From: Leekyejoonella antrihumi | Lineage (GTDB): Bacteria; Actinomycetota; Actinomycetes; Actinomycetales; Dermatophilaceae | Length of the DNA stretch: 64,000 nucleotides | NCBI RefSeq assembly: GCF_007845645.1 | Contig: NZ_VCQV01000003.1 | Span: forward strand, 186,001 to 250,000 | Reading direction: 5' to 3' | In this document: in pieces, positions 41,139-50,141 of the stretch | Layout: every line of letters starts with the position of its first letter | Numbering within the stretch: the stretch's first letter is position 1 | The notes under the pieces: generated by a model | The model's input: only the letters and a program-made list of their open reading frames with translations | What the model was told of the DNA's origin: nothing | The model's database searches: none | Translations under genes and position numbers: made by a program

Positions 41139-41168
41139 ATCAAAGGATTAGGTATCTAACGTTCTTGT

Positions 41169-41909
41169 ATGAAAGATGCCATGATCAACCCCGGCCCGAA
41201 GTACAATCCGCCCTCATTCGAACCCCCGCCAGGGACGGGTTGGCTGCATCTCGGAGCGTCTGTGGCGCCTCCCGCTCATGGGCCCATCGTGCGTCGGGAA
41301 TCCGGACGTACGGCCCTGCTTGCCCGCCTGATCGGCCTGGCCGACGAGCTGCGGAAGCGGCCGGAGGTAAGGCAGGCGACCGTATTCCGCGCGGTGCTGA
41401 TCCCGCCCGTCGGCGGGCGCCTCACCCGACCGGCCCGATTCGACGTCGCCGTACTCGTGCAGACCGTCTCGTCCGACACCTTGGCGTCGGTGCGCAGCGA
41501 CCCGGCGTTCACCGCCCTCGACGGCGCCCTGCGTGGCGCGAGCAGCAACGTCCATGTCATGGCCGCCCGGTGCGCCCGCCTGCTGGCTCCCGTCGACCAC
41601 ACCCGGGACGGACTGTTCCTGTTCAACTACTTTGCCTCAGCGGACGGCCGACTGGACACCGAGGCCGCGATCAACGTGTGGGAGCACCTGGCCGCCTGGT
41701 ACATCGCGCAGACCGGCCTGACCAACTCGGCGCTGCTGGCCCCGACGGGCCCGTGCGACTACGTCCTGGTCAATCACGCCCGCTGGGACACCGGCCTGCC
41801 CACGCTGGCGGCGCGCCAGTTCAGCAAGAGGACATTCCATACCTACGTGCGCGCCAACCTGCGCGACAACCACCTGATCGCCATGCCCGCCCTGTACCGG
41901 CTTGCCTGA
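41169..41909 (+). CDS. Conserved hypothetical protein divergent from MarR
   Basis: 246 residues with no signal peptide or membrane segment. ATVFRAVLIPPVGGRL, FDVAVLVQTVSSDTLASVRS and GLFLFNYFASADGRL look like a repeated dimeric alpha-beta barrel-type fold, and the C-terminal LLAPTGPCDYVLVNHARWDT recalls EthD/ABM-like domains. The family is not recognised with certainty. It is likely the target of the divergent MarR regulator and is followed 58 bp later by an SDR gene. Confidence 0.65.
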   Translation: MKDAMINPGPKYNPPSFEPPPGTGWLHLGASVAPPAHGPIVRRESGRTALLARLIGLADELRKRPEVRQATVFRAVLIPPVGGRLTRPARFDVAVLVQTVSSDTLASVRSDPAFTALDGALRGASSNVHVMAARCARLLAPVDHTRDGLFLFNYFASADGRLDTEAAINVWEHLAAWYIAQTGLTNSALLAPTGPCDYVLVNHARWDTGLPTLAARQFSKRTFHTYVRANLRDNHLIAMPALYRLA

Positions 41910-41967
41910 TGGTCGAGGAGAGCCCGATGTTCGATCCCCACCCGCCGGTGCTTTCGCGGTGGCATCG

Positions 41968-42741
41968 ATGAGCGCCATACCGACCGGTGACCTCGCCGGC
42001 CGCGTGGCCCTGGTCACCGGAAGCTCACGCGGCATCGGCGCAGTCATCGCTGCCGACCTTGCGCAGCACGGCGCCGCGGTAGCCGTGCACGGTCGTGACG
42101 CAGCGGCGACCTCGGCGGTCGCTGCCGGCATCCAGCGCGGCGGCGGCACTGCCATCGCCGTGACAGGCGATGTCACCCGCAGCTCCGATCTCGATCACAT
42201 CCGCGAACAGGTGCAGGCGACAGTCGGACCCGTCGATGTGCTGGTTGCCAACGCCGGCGGCAGCCACATCGCCCCCGGGCCGATCGAGAGCATCACCGAG
42301 GACGACTGGCGTGCTGTCATCGACGGCAACCTGCTGGCGACCTTCCTGACCCTGAAGGCCTTCTTGCCCGGTATGAAACAGCGCCGCCGCGGCAGCATCA
42401 TCACGCTCGGTTCCTCGGCAGGCAGGCGAGCCAACGGCCTTGCGCCCGCCCCCTACAGCGCCGCCAAGGCGGGGGTCATCCTGCTCACCCAACAGGTCGC
42501 CGCCCAGGCAGGGCCCTTCGGGGTCCGCGCCAACTGCCTCGCGCCGGAGACGATCCTCACCGAATCACTCCGATCCCGCATCCCACCCGCGAAACAGGAG
42601 GCCATGGCCGGTGCCCACCCGCTCCGACGACTGGGCACGCCGGACGATGTTGCGGACGCCGCCACGTTCCTCGCCGGCGAGCGATCCGCTTGGATCACCG
42701 GTGCGGTCCTCGACATCACCGGAGGAGCCGCACTGGTCTGA
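41968..42741 (+). CDS. SDR family oxidoreductase
   Basis: 257 residues from ATG 41968. The cofactor motif is VALVTGSSRGIGAVIAADLA (TGxxxGIG); NAGGSHIAP matches the NAG motif. The catalytic Ser lies in SIITLGSSAG and the YxxxK pair in PAPYSAAKAGVILLTQ; the end ITGAVLDITGGAAL is the classical SDR C-terminus. Its closest type is 3-oxoacyl-ACP reductase-like dehydrogenases. It lies behind the hypothetical gene at 41169 in a possible MarR-controlled operon. Confidence 0.92.
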   Translation: MSAIPTGDLAGRVALVTGSSRGIGAVIAADLAQHGAAVAVHGRDAAATSAVAAGIQRGGGTAIAVTGDVTRSSDLDHIREQVQATVGPVDVLVANAGGSHIAPGPIESITEDDWRAVIDGNLLATFLTLKAFLPGMKQRRRGSIITLGSSAGRRANGLAPAPYSAAKAGVILLTQQVAAQAGPFGVRANCLAPETILTESLRSRIPPAKQEAMAGAHPLRRLGTPDDVADAATFLAGERSAWITGAVLDITGGAALV

Positions 42742-42861
42742 GCACCACGCCTCCAGAGGCCGGCCGCATGCCGACCACCGACGATGCCAGAGGCACCCGT
42801 ACAACCTCATCGCAGTCAATCACTCGTGCCGAATCTGATCTAACATCTGTTAATAACACAC

Positions 42862-42880
42862 CGGCCGCGCTTTGCGGCCG
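42862..42880 (+). promoter_or_regulatory. Leader hairpin before the COG4280 gene
   Basis: CGGCCGC (42862-42868), loop GCTTT, GCGGCCG (42874-42880): a 7-bp stem six bases before the AAGGAGG ribosome site (42887-42893). An AT-rich segment (42830-42860) upstream probably holds the promoter. It may affect translation of the membrane protein. Confidence 0.4.
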
Positions 42881-42896
42881 TCAGCCAAGGAGGTCA

Positions 42897-43679
42897 GTGA
42901 ATCCCATGACGGGACTTGCATTGTTTCTAGCGGTCTTTCTCGCCTGCATCGTCGAGGCCGTCGAGGCCCTGACGATCATCCTGGCGGCCGGCACCGCACG
43001 AGACTGGCGCTCGGCGCTGACCGGGATGGGGGCGGCCCTCGCCACGCTCGCCGTCATCGTCGCGGTGCTGGGTCCGGCCATCACGATGATCCCCTTGACC
43101 GGGTTGCGGCTGGTCGTCGGAGGCCTGCTGCTGATCTTCGGGATCGGCTGGCTCCGCAAGGCGATCCTGCGGGCCAGCGGCAACAAGGCCCTGCATGACG
43201 AGGACGCCGCGTTCGCCGCCGAGGAGGCGGCAGCCCGCGCCGCCGCCTCCGAGCAGCGGCCCCTCGTCGGCGACTGGTACGCGTTCACCCTCTCCTTCAA
43301 GGGCGTGCTCCTCGAGGGGCTCGAAGTCGTCTTCATCGTGCTCACCTTCGGCAGCAACCAGCACAACATGCCGCTCGCGGCAAGCGCGTCGGTCGCCGCC
43401 GTGGCGGTCGTGGCGATCTCTGGCATCGCGGTGCGCGCACCGCTGGCCCGCGTGCCGGAGAACAGCATGAAGTTCGTGGTCGGCGCGATGCTGACCTCGT
43501 TCGGCATGTTCTGGGGCGCGGAAGGCGCCGGCGCCTCCTGGCCAGGAGGCGACGCCGCACTGCTGGTGATCGTGCCTGTCGTGCTTCTCGTCGCGCTCGG
43601 GTATGTCGCCGTGTTCCGGCGCCGTGAGCAGGGCCCCCGCACCGTAGGTGCCGCCGCAACCACTAGTCAAGGAGTCTGA
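42897..43679 (+). CDS. COG4280-type membrane protein
   Basis: 260 residues from GTG 42897; ATG 42906 is the alternative. About six membrane helices. Two internally similar acidic motifs, ACIVEAVEALTIILAAGTAR in helix 1 and KGVLLEGLEVVFIVLTFGSN in helix 4, suggest a duplicated fold with paired membrane glutamates, as in metal or ion transporters. A charged cytoplasmic loop (HDEDAAFAAEEAAARAAASE) separates the halves. The small membrane gene follows 3 bp later and the ChrB-like gene is convergent. A metal- or oxyanion-related role is inferred only. Confidence 0.8.
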   Translation: MNPMTGLALFLAVFLACIVEAVEALTIILAAGTARDWRSALTGMGAALATLAVIVAVLGPAITMIPLTGLRLVVGGLLLIFGIGWLRKAILRASGNKALHDEDAAFAAEEAAARAAASEQRPLVGDWYAFTLSFKGVLLEGLEVVFIVLTFGSNQHNMPLAASASVAAVAVVAISGIAVRAPLARVPENSMKFVVGAMLTSFGMFWGAEGAGASWPGGDAALLVIVPVVLLVALGYVAVFRRREQGPRTVGAAATTSQGV

Positions 43680-43682
43680 GAC

Positions 43683-43886
43683 ATGAGCAAAATCAAGGCA
43701 TTCGGGATGTTCTGGTGGGACTTCATCGTTGGCGACGACTGGCTCGTCGCCGTGGCCGTCGTGCTCGGGCTGGCGGTCACCTATCTGCTGGCGCACGGTG
43801 TCGGTGTGGCCGCCTGGTGGCTGATGCCGCTCCTGGTGACCGTGCTCCTGCCAATCAGCATTCGGCGCCTGATGCCGAAACGTTGA
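43683..43886 (+). CDS. Small membrane protein, partner of the COG4280 protein
   Basis: 67 residues with the N-terminal MSKIKAFGMFWWDFIVGDDW and two hydrophobic helices. It starts 3 bp after the COG4280 stop, so the two are surely cotranscribed. The FWWDFIVGDDW motif is typical of small proteins encoded behind COG4280 genes. The role is unknown, possibly an accessory subunit. Confidence 0.75.
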   Translation: MSKIKAFGMFWWDFIVGDDWLVAVAVVLGLAVTYLLAHGVGVAAWWLMPLLVTVLLPISIRRLMPKR

Positions 43887-43937
43887 GCAGGATCGGGCGG
43901 GGTGGGAGCAAGCCGCCCGGCGCTCCCGCCCTACCCG

Positions 43938-44498
43938 TCAGGCCTCGTCGCCGTCCTCTTCGTAGACGCGTGCCGCGTAGGCCTCCAGCGCTTCGCTGCA
44001 CGCCTGCAGGGCCGCCGTCGTCTTCTCCCGGAACGGCGCACGGAATGTGTCCCGGGCGATGACCTTGTCCATCCATCCGCGCAACTTCACCAGCTCGACC
44101 TCGTTCTCCTCAAGCTCGCCATAGGTGAAGTGCGCCTCCGCATACTCCTTCTCCAGCCCGGTGTGGAAGTCGTTGCACTTGTCCAGGATCTCCTCGTACT
44201 CGGCGTCGCGAGCCTTCTGGAACAGTGCCATGATCGCGGCGCTGCCCACCAGCGCGTCGGCACTGAGCAGCAACGCGGAGCCATCCATGTCCAGGATCTC
44301 CCGGCGCAGCTTGCGCAGCGCATGCTCAGACGTCTTCCCGGCGGGCATCGCCGCAACGGAGTTCTGCAGGTATACGGCGCCCATCGACCGCAGCCGCCGC
44401 CACACCGTCGCGCGCAGCCGCGTCGGCTCGGACGGCACTCGATAGACCAGAACCAACCAGCTCGGCTCACTCGGCGTGGACGCGGAAACCTCACTCAT
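43938..44498 (-). CDS. ChrB-like chromate resistance protein (N-terminal domain)
   Basis: 186 residues from ATG 44498. The ChrB N-terminal pattern is PSWLVLVYRVPSEPTRLRAT and WRRLRSMGAVYLQNSVAAMP, followed by LRREILDMDGSALLLSADAL and a helical C-terminus. In known systems ChrB senses chromate and controls the ChrA exporter; no chrA lies here. It is convergent with the COG4280 operon. The rhodanese-like C-terminal domain found in full-length ChrB is absent, which is common in actinobacterial versions. Confidence 0.8.
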   Translation of the reverse strand: MSEVSASTPSEPSWLVLVYRVPSEPTRLRATVWRRLRSMGAVYLQNSVAAMPAGKTSEHALRKLRREILDMDGSALLLSADALVGSAAIMALFQKARDAEYEEILDKCNDFHTGLEKEYAEAHFTYGELEENEVELVKLRGWMDKVIARDTFRAPFREKTTAALQACSEALEAYAARVYEEDGDEA

Positions 44499-44753
44499 GT
44501 CGCAAGCATGCCTGCTGCCCCGGCCGTGGCGGCCTCCCAGGGGTGAGACAGGGCCAATCTTCACCGGCCGGCTGAGCAGCCGCCCAGACACGTGACGCGT
44601 CGATCCGCCCATCCGGGTCCGTTCGACACAATTATCCGGCAGGCTGTCGTATCGAGACGCCGGCGTTCGTGGAACCAGTGGCGACGGCCGCCCGGGCCGC
44701 CGGTGGCAGAGGCGTTCAGGCGGACCCTCGTCCAGGACCAGAAGGAGACAGCG

Positions 44754-45134
44754 ATGACCGAATACCTGATCACGTTCAATGATGAGTGGGTGCCCGACCA
44801 CACGGTGGAGCAGCTGGCCGAGAAGAGCGCGGCGGTCCGGCCGGTGATCGAGGAGATGCAGGCCGCCGGTGTCCTGATTTTCACCAACGGTGGCCTCGAC
44901 CGGTCAACCGCGGTGTTCAGCGTCGAGAAGGTCGACGGGGAGCCGGTCTTCACCGATGGGCCGTACGTCGAGACCAAGGAGCACCTTGGCGGCTTCGCCG
45001 TCGTGGACGTCGCCGATGACGCGGCGGCGCGGCACTGGGCCGGCAAGCTCGCGACCGCGCTCGACTGGCCGCAGGAGGTTCACCGGTTCCGAGGCCCCGG
45101 ACAGACCCACTTGGGACATGTCGGGAAGGAGTGA
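44754..45134 (+). CDS. YCII-related (DGPF) domain protein
   Basis: 126 residues from ATG 44754 with AAGGAGA upstream. MTEYLITFNDEWVPDHTVEQ and the hallmark FTDGPYVETKEHLGGFAVVD place it in the YCII/DGPF family, whose members often partner with ECF42 sigma factors. Here the nearest such sigma factor is about 4 kb downstream with its own partner. The following GNAT gene starts 52 bp later. Confidence 0.88.
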   Translation: MTEYLITFNDEWVPDHTVEQLAEKSAAVRPVIEEMQAAGVLIFTNGGLDRSTAVFSVEKVDGEPVFTDGPYVETKEHLGGFAVVDVADDAAARHWAGKLATALDWPQEVHRFRGPGQTHLGHVGKE

Positions 45135-45186
45135 GGGAGGCGCAAATTCAGTTGCTGCGGCGCGGCCTGCCTGGTGTGCTGACCTG

Positions 45187-45744
45187 GTGACCGACCTGCA
45201 CACCGAGAGACTGGTCCTGCACCCGATCGACGCCGCCGAGGCGGCCCGGATCGTGGCGCGGCAGCCCTCCGGCGAGGACTCGTGGGCGCAAGACTTCCCC
45301 TTCGAGGGGGACCTCATCGGGGTCACCGCCTTTCTGCGGGCCGTGGCCGCGGGCGGCGACCCACATCCCTTCGGGCACTACCGGATCGCCCGGGCCGCCG
45401 ACGGGAAAGCCATCGGCGGGATCGGCTTCAAGGGCCGGCCGGACGGTGGGTCCGTCGAGATCGGCTACGGGCTGACCCCGAGCGCGCGCGGGCACGGAGT
45501 TGCGGCGGAAGCCGCTCGAGCGCTCGTTGCGCTCGCCGCGCAGCGAGGCGTGTCCCGCGTGATAGCCGACACGGACAAGGTCAACATTGCGTCCCAGCGC
45601 ACCCTCGAGCGGGCGGGTTTCACGCGGGTTGCCGCGAACGGCGACCTCTACCGCTACGAGATCCTGATCGTCGGAGACCGTGCATCCGCAGGTAAGGCGG
45701 TCGTTGTCACGGATCACTTGGGCTGCACGAGTCGGATTTCGTAG
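45187..45744 (+). CDS. GNAT family N-acetyltransferase
   Basis: 185 residues from GTG 45187 (VTDLHTERLVLHPIDAAEAA). The open frame continues upstream through the YCII gene and is not coding there. The acetyl-CoA motif is IGYGLTPSARGHGVAAEAAR, preceded by GKAIGGIGFKGRPDGGSV and followed by VIADTDKVNIASQRTLERAG. The substrate is unknown. Confidence 0.87.
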   Translation: MTDLHTERLVLHPIDAAEAARIVARQPSGEDSWAQDFPFEGDLIGVTAFLRAVAAGGDPHPFGHYRIARAADGKAIGGIGFKGRPDGGSVEIGYGLTPSARGHGVAAEAARALVALAAQRGVSRVIADTDKVNIASQRTLERAGFTRVAANGDLYRYEILIVGDRASAGKAVVVTDHLGCTSRIS

Positions 45745-45825
45745 GCGACGATCGCGGCCTGGAGCCGGTCGCGTGTCGCCTGGTGATGGTTGGATCAGTT
45801 GATTCGAGACTGCGTGGAGGCTGGG

Positions 45826-47226
45826 ATGGGTCGGAGCGAAGAGGTGCGACGGCGCCTGGACCAGGACCTGCCGCGCCTCGCCGGGGTGCACGACGTGCCG
45901 GGGGTGTCCGCGGCTGTCCTGGTCGATGGGCAGGTGGTGGAGGCCACTTCGGGCGTGGTGAATCTGCGGACCGGGGTCCGGGTGACCCCCGATGCCTTGT
46001 TCATGATCCAGTCGATTACCAAGGTCTGGACCGCCACGTTGGTGATGCAGCTGGTCGACGACGGCCTGGTCGTGTTGGACGTTCCGGTGCAGGCTTACCT
46101 ACCGGGCTTCCGCACCGCCGACACGCAGTCCAGCGCCCAGATCACCGTGCGGCACCTGTTGACGCACACCGGCGGGTTCGAGGGCGACATCTGGGCGCCG
46201 ACTACGTGCGGAGACGATGCGCTGGAGCGGTTCGTCGAGGATCTCGTCTCACAGGCTCCGCAGCATTCCCGACCCGGCGAGCTGTATTCGTACTGCAGCG
46301 CCGGCTATGGGGTGCTCGGCCGACTGGTCGAGGTGTCTCGTGAGGTGCCGTACGACCGCGCGCTGCGGCACTACCTTGCGAATCCCCTTGGCATCGAGGA
46401 GATCGCGTTCTGCGCTGATGAGGCGTTGGCGTTCCGCACCGCCATCGGTCACGTTCGTCCCAGCACCGGCGCGGCTCAACGACCGGTGAAGCGGTGGGCG
46501 GTGATGCCCGCCTCCAACCCTGCTGCCGGCAACCAGCTGGCCATGTCGGCACGGGCCCTGCTCGCGTTCGGGCGTATGCACGTGAATGACGGCCGGAGCG
46601 TCGACGGCACACGCGTGCTCTCGGTCAACGGTGCGCGGGCGATGTGGGAATGGCAGGTCGACCACCGGGCCGTGACCGGTGCACCCACCGGTCACGGGCT
46701 CGGCTGGATGCTCGCGGAGGGTCTGGTCGGGCACGGTGGCGACACGATCGGCGTGACGGCCACGCTGCAACTGGTGCCCGATCGGCGCATGGCGGTCGCG
46801 ATGCTGGCCAATGGGGGCGCCGCGGGTCGGCTCTTCAACGACCTGCTGGAGTCTCTGCTCGCCGACCTGGCCGGCATGGTGTCGGCGCCGCCGACACCAC
46901 CGGCCGATGCCGGTGCCCGCATATCCGAGCCCTGGCGGTATGTCGGTCGTTACCAGACCCGTCCGGATCACCATGAGGTGACGTTCGACGACGACGGTGT
47001 GCTCCGGCTGACGACCTCAGCGCAGAACGAGACCCTCGCGATGGCCGCCGCTGCCGGCATCACGGCCGAGCCTGAGCGACACGAGCTGCGCCGGGTCGCG
47101 GGTGACACCTTCGTGATGACCGACCACTCAGGGGCGACCGCAGGAGCCGTCGAGTTCATCGGTGACGACGGCACCGGGCGGGCACAGTTCCTGCACACCG
47201 GTCGGGCCGCCCCACGGGTCGACTAG
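45826..47226 (+). CDS. Serine hydrolase of the beta-lactamase/class C PBP family
   Basis: 466 residues from ATG 45826, which has GGAGG at 45814; a TTG at 45790 is less likely. The SxxK nucleophile is in FMIQSITKVWTATLVMQ; HLLTHTGGFEGD is the conserved helix. The usual Tyr-x-Asn appears as Tyr-Cys-Ser in ELYSYCSAGYGVLGRLV, and the third motif is GHGGDTIG. A C-terminal beta-rich domain follows (YVGRYQTRPDHHEVTFDDDG). There is no signal peptide, so it is probably a cytoplasmic esterase or amidase-like enzyme. Confidence 0.87.
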   Translation: MGRSEEVRRRLDQDLPRLAGVHDVPGVSAAVLVDGQVVEATSGVVNLRTGVRVTPDALFMIQSITKVWTATLVMQLVDDGLVVLDVPVQAYLPGFRTADTQSSAQITVRHLLTHTGGFEGDIWAPTTCGDDALERFVEDLVSQAPQHSRPGELYSYCSAGYGVLGRLVEVSREVPYDRALRHYLANPLGIEEIAFCADEALAFRTAIGHVRPSTGAAQRPVKRWAVMPASNPAAGNQLAMSARALLAFGRMHVNDGRSVDGTRVLSVNGARAMWEWQVDHRAVTGAPTGHGLGWMLAEGLVGHGGDTIGVTATLQLVPDRRMAVAMLANGGAAGRLFNDLLESLLADLAGMVSAPPTPPADAGARISEPWRYVGRYQTRPDHHEVTFDDDGVLRLTTSAQNETLAMAAAAGITAEPERHELRRVAGDTFVMTDHSGATAGAVEFIGDDGTGRAQFLHTGRAAPRVD

Positions 47227-47304
47227 CGGCGGACGCTATTGCCGCCGCAGACACCACTATGTACGGTGACCACAAGTGCCCTCCTCTTCGATGCGGGGAT
47301 CCCT

Positions 47305-48459
47305 ATGCCGACCATACGTTTTCCCTCTCTCGCCGAACTTCAGGACCGACTCAGCGCCAAGTGGACAACCCACCCGGCCGGGGTCCTTCCGATGACGATT
47401 GCCGAGATGGACGTGGCCCTCGCGGAACCGGTGGCGGCCGCGCTGGCCGATGCGATTCGGCGCTCCGACACCGGATACTTCGGTGGCAGCCAGGGGCTCG
47501 GTGAGGCGTTCGCGGAATTCTCCCGCGATCGGTGGGGGTGGGTCGTTGACCCGAACCGGCTGAAGGCGGTCACCGATGTCGGAGTCGGGGCGGTGGAGCT
47601 CCTACGCCGCCTGGGCGCGAACAGGAAGAAGGTTGCGTTCAGCCCGCCGGTCTACCCACCGTTCTTCGACTGGGTGCGGGAGGCAGGCGGCACCCTTGCA
47701 GAGGTTCCGCTGGCCCGGGACGGTGCGTCCTGGCGGCTCGATCTGGACGCGCTGGACGCGGCATTTGCCGGTGGCATTGCCGCCTACATCCTGTGCAATC
47801 CGCACAACCCGGTCGGACGGGTGCACCGACGCCAGGAGCTTGAGCGCCTCGTGCAGAGCGCCCGCCGTCACGGTGTGGCCATCGTCAGCGACGAGATCCA
47901 TGCGCCCCTGGCCCTCGACCCGGACGGCTTCACCCCGCTGCTCGCACTCGACGCCGCCGCCGACGTGGGCTACGCCCTCGTCTCGGCCAGTAAGGGCTGG
48001 AACCTGGCCGGCCTCAAGTGCGCTGCCGTGGTGACCGCCTCGTCGCAGACCGCCGCCGTCGTCGACGGGTTCCCGCCCGACACGCAGTGGCGCGTCGGGC
48101 AGCTGGGAGTGATCGGCTCGGTCGCCGCCTACCGGTCCGGTGCCGGTTGGCTCGATGCCCTGATCGTCGAGCTGCGCCGGAAACGGGACCTGCTCGCCGA
48201 CCTCATCGACACCGAACTGCCCGGCGTGGTCTGGGACCGTCCCGAGGCCGGCTACCTGGCCTGGCTGGACTGCTCCGGCGTGTTTCCACAGTTGGACGCC
48301 AGAGACGAGTTCCTGCGGGCCGGGGTTGCCTTGGAGCCGGGTGCGCGATTCGGGGGATCGGCGGGCGAGTTCGTCCGCCTCAACTTCGCGACCTCTGACG
48401 ATGTCCTCGAGGAGGCTGTCGCTCGGATGTCCCGCGCGGTGGGTCAACGACGGGCCTGA
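47305..48459 (+). CDS. MalY/PatB family C-S lyase (PLP-dependent aminotransferase class I/II)
   Basis: 384 residues from ATG 47305 (MPTIRFPSLAELQDRLSAKW). LPMTIAEMDVALAEPVAAAL, GYFGGSQGLGEAFAEF, FSPPVYPPFFDWV and YILCNPHNPVGRVHRRQELE are the MalY-type signature. The PLP lysine is in VSASKGWNLAGLKCA and SDEIHAPLAL contacts the cofactor. The family cleaves cystathionine and other cysteine conjugates. The ATG was chosen over an upstream GTG because it fits the family N-terminus. Confidence 0.92.
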   Translation: MPTIRFPSLAELQDRLSAKWTTHPAGVLPMTIAEMDVALAEPVAAALADAIRRSDTGYFGGSQGLGEAFAEFSRDRWGWVVDPNRLKAVTDVGVGAVELLRRLGANRKKVAFSPPVYPPFFDWVREAGGTLAEVPLARDGASWRLDLDALDAAFAGGIAAYILCNPHNPVGRVHRRQELERLVQSARRHGVAIVSDEIHAPLALDPDGFTPLLALDAAADVGYALVSASKGWNLAGLKCAAVVTASSQTAAVVDGFPPDTQWRVGQLGVIGSVAAYRSGAGWLDALIVELRRKRDLLADLIDTELPGVVWDRPEAGYLAWLDCSGVFPQLDARDEFLRAGVALEPGARFGGSAGEFVRLNFATSDDVLEEAVARMSRAVGQRRA

Positions 48460-48567
48460 GGATCCTGAAGAAGTCCCGGAGGCGGTGTCGGATCGGGGCA
48501 AGGGTGTTCGTTGTAGGGGTAAGCGGGTGCCCGCAGTGGGCCCCCAAACCACAGGAGATGATGCGTG

Positions 48568-48918
48568 ATGCAGTACCTGATGTCAGTCTTCGGACCGGCC
48601 GAGATGAGCGAGTTCGGCAACTACGCCGACGAGGCGACGATGACGAAGGCGATGGCCGACACCGGCCCCTTCAACGACCGGCTGCAGGCGGGCGGACACT
48701 TCGTCTACGCCAACGGGCTCGCCTCGGCGACGACCGCGACCGTCGTCGACGGACTGGGTGAGACCCCGGTGTTCACCGACGGGCCGTACCTGGAGGCCAA
48801 GGAGTACCTCGGCGGCTTCTGGGTCATCGAGGCGGCCGACCTCGATCAGGCGCTCGCGCTCGCCGCCGAGGGATCGAAGGCATGCCGGGGCAAGGTTGAG
48901 GTGCGGCCCTTCCAGTGA
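48568..48918 (+). CDS. YCII-related (DGPF) protein, partner of the ECF42 sigma factor
   Basis: 116 residues from ATG 48568, with a CAGGAG site upstream. MQYLMSVFGPAEMSEFGNYA and FTDGPYLEAKEYLGGFWVIE carry the DGPF-family motif. The stop overlaps the GTG of the sigma-factor gene (GTGA), so the two are translated together. DGPF proteins are the standard neighbours of ECF42 sigma factors and may take part in their signal path. Confidence 0.92.
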   Translation: MQYLMSVFGPAEMSEFGNYADEATMTKAMADTGPFNDRLQAGGHFVYANGLASATTATVVDGLGETPVFTDGPYLEAKEYLGGFWVIEAADLDQALALAAEGSKACRGKVEVRPFQ

Positions 48919-50141
48919 CGCAGGTCGAGGACGCGATCGCCCGGGCCCATCACGAGGAGTGGGCGCGGGTGGTCGCCGCTGTGGCCAGGCGGTTCGGCGA
49001 TCTCGACATCGCCGAGGAGGCGGCGGCCGAAGCGTTCGCAACCGCCGTCGCGCGGTGGCGGGTCGACGGCATACCGGCCAACCCCGGTGCCTGGCTGACC
49101 ACCACCGCGCGCCGCAAGGCCATCGACCGGATCCGCCGCGAGCGCAAGCGCGACGACAAGCAGGAGGAGGCTCGAATGCTGCGCGACGACGGCCCGTTCG
49201 AGCCTCGGGGCGCCATCGAGGACGATCGACTGCGGCTGATCTTCATCTGCTGCCACCCGGCACTGGCGATGGAGGCTCGCGTGGCGCTGACCTTGCGCAT
49301 GGTCGGTGGCCTGAGCATGCCCGAGATCGCCCGCGCCTTCCTGGTGCAGGAGACCACCATGGGCCGGCGGATCACCCGTGCGAAGGCCAAGATCAAGGCG
49401 GCGCGCATCCCCTATCGCGTGCCGTCCACGCAGGATCTGCCGGCCCGGGTCTCCGGTGTGCTCGCCGCGCTCTTCCTCGTCTTCAACGAGGGGTACCTGG
49501 CGAGCGGCCCCGACACCGACCCCCTACGTCATGACCTGACCGCCGAGGCGATCCGACTGACTCGTCTGATCCAGTCCCTCCTGCCGAAGGACGGTGAGGT
49601 TGTCGGTCTGCTGGCCCTGATGCTTCTCACCGAGGCTCGTCGGGCCGCCCGGGTGTCGCCCAGCGGCGAGCTGGTCACCCTCGGCGAGCAGGACCGGGGC
49701 GCGTGGGACGCCGAGCTGATCGCCGAAGGTCATCGGTTGGTGCGGGAGCGCGTGGCCTCCGGGGACGCACCGGGGCGCTACCAGATCCTGGCCGCCATCA
49801 ATGCCGTGCACACCTTCGCCCGCGACGCTCGTGACACGGACTGGTCGCAGGTGGTCGCGCTCTATGACCAGCTCGTGCGCCTCGACCCCTCGCCGATCGT
49901 CGCCCTGAACCGGGCCGTAGCGGTCGCCGAGCTCGACGGGCCGCAGGTGGCGCTGGCGAGCGTGGACCGCCTGGCGGACGCGTTGGCCGGCTACCACGCC
50001 TACCAGGCGACCCGAGCCGACCTGCTGCGCCGGCTGGGCCGCCGCGACCAGGCGCGCGCGGCATACGACAAGGCCATCGAGCTGGCCGGCAACACCGCCG
50101 AGACCGCCTACCTGACGCGCCGCCGCGACCAGCTGCGGTAA
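48915..50141 (+). CDS. ECF42-type RNA polymerase sigma factor
   Basis: 408 residues from GTG 48915, overlapping the DGPF gene. Sigma region 2 covers ARVVAAVARRFGDLDIAEEA then AAEAFATAVARWRVDGIPAN and WLTTTARRKAIDRIRRERKR. Region 4 includes LRMVGGLSMPEIARAFLVQE followed by TTMGRRITRAKAKI. The C-terminal 200 residues form an extended helical TPR-like domain (AINAVHTFARDARDTDWSQV, QVALASVDRLADALAGYHAY), as in group ECF42. There is no anti-sigma gene; the C-terminal domain itself is thought to control activity in this group. Confidence 0.92.
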   Translation: MTQVEDAIARAHHEEWARVVAAVARRFGDLDIAEEAAAEAFATAVARWRVDGIPANPGAWLTTTARRKAIDRIRRERKRDDKQEEARMLRDDGPFEPRGAIEDDRLRLIFICCHPALAMEARVALTLRMVGGLSMPEIARAFLVQETTMGRRITRAKAKIKAARIPYRVPSTQDLPARVSGVLAALFLVFNEGYLASGPDTDPLRHDLTAEAIRLTRLIQSLLPKDGEVVGLLALMLLTEARRAARVSPSGELVTLGEQDRGAWDAELIAEGHRLVRERVASGDAPGRYQILAAINAVHTFARDARDTDWSQVVALYDQLVRLDPSPIVALNRAVAVAELDGPQVALASVDRLADALAGYHAYQATRADLLRRLGRRDQARAAYDKAIELAGNTAETAYLTRRRDQLR

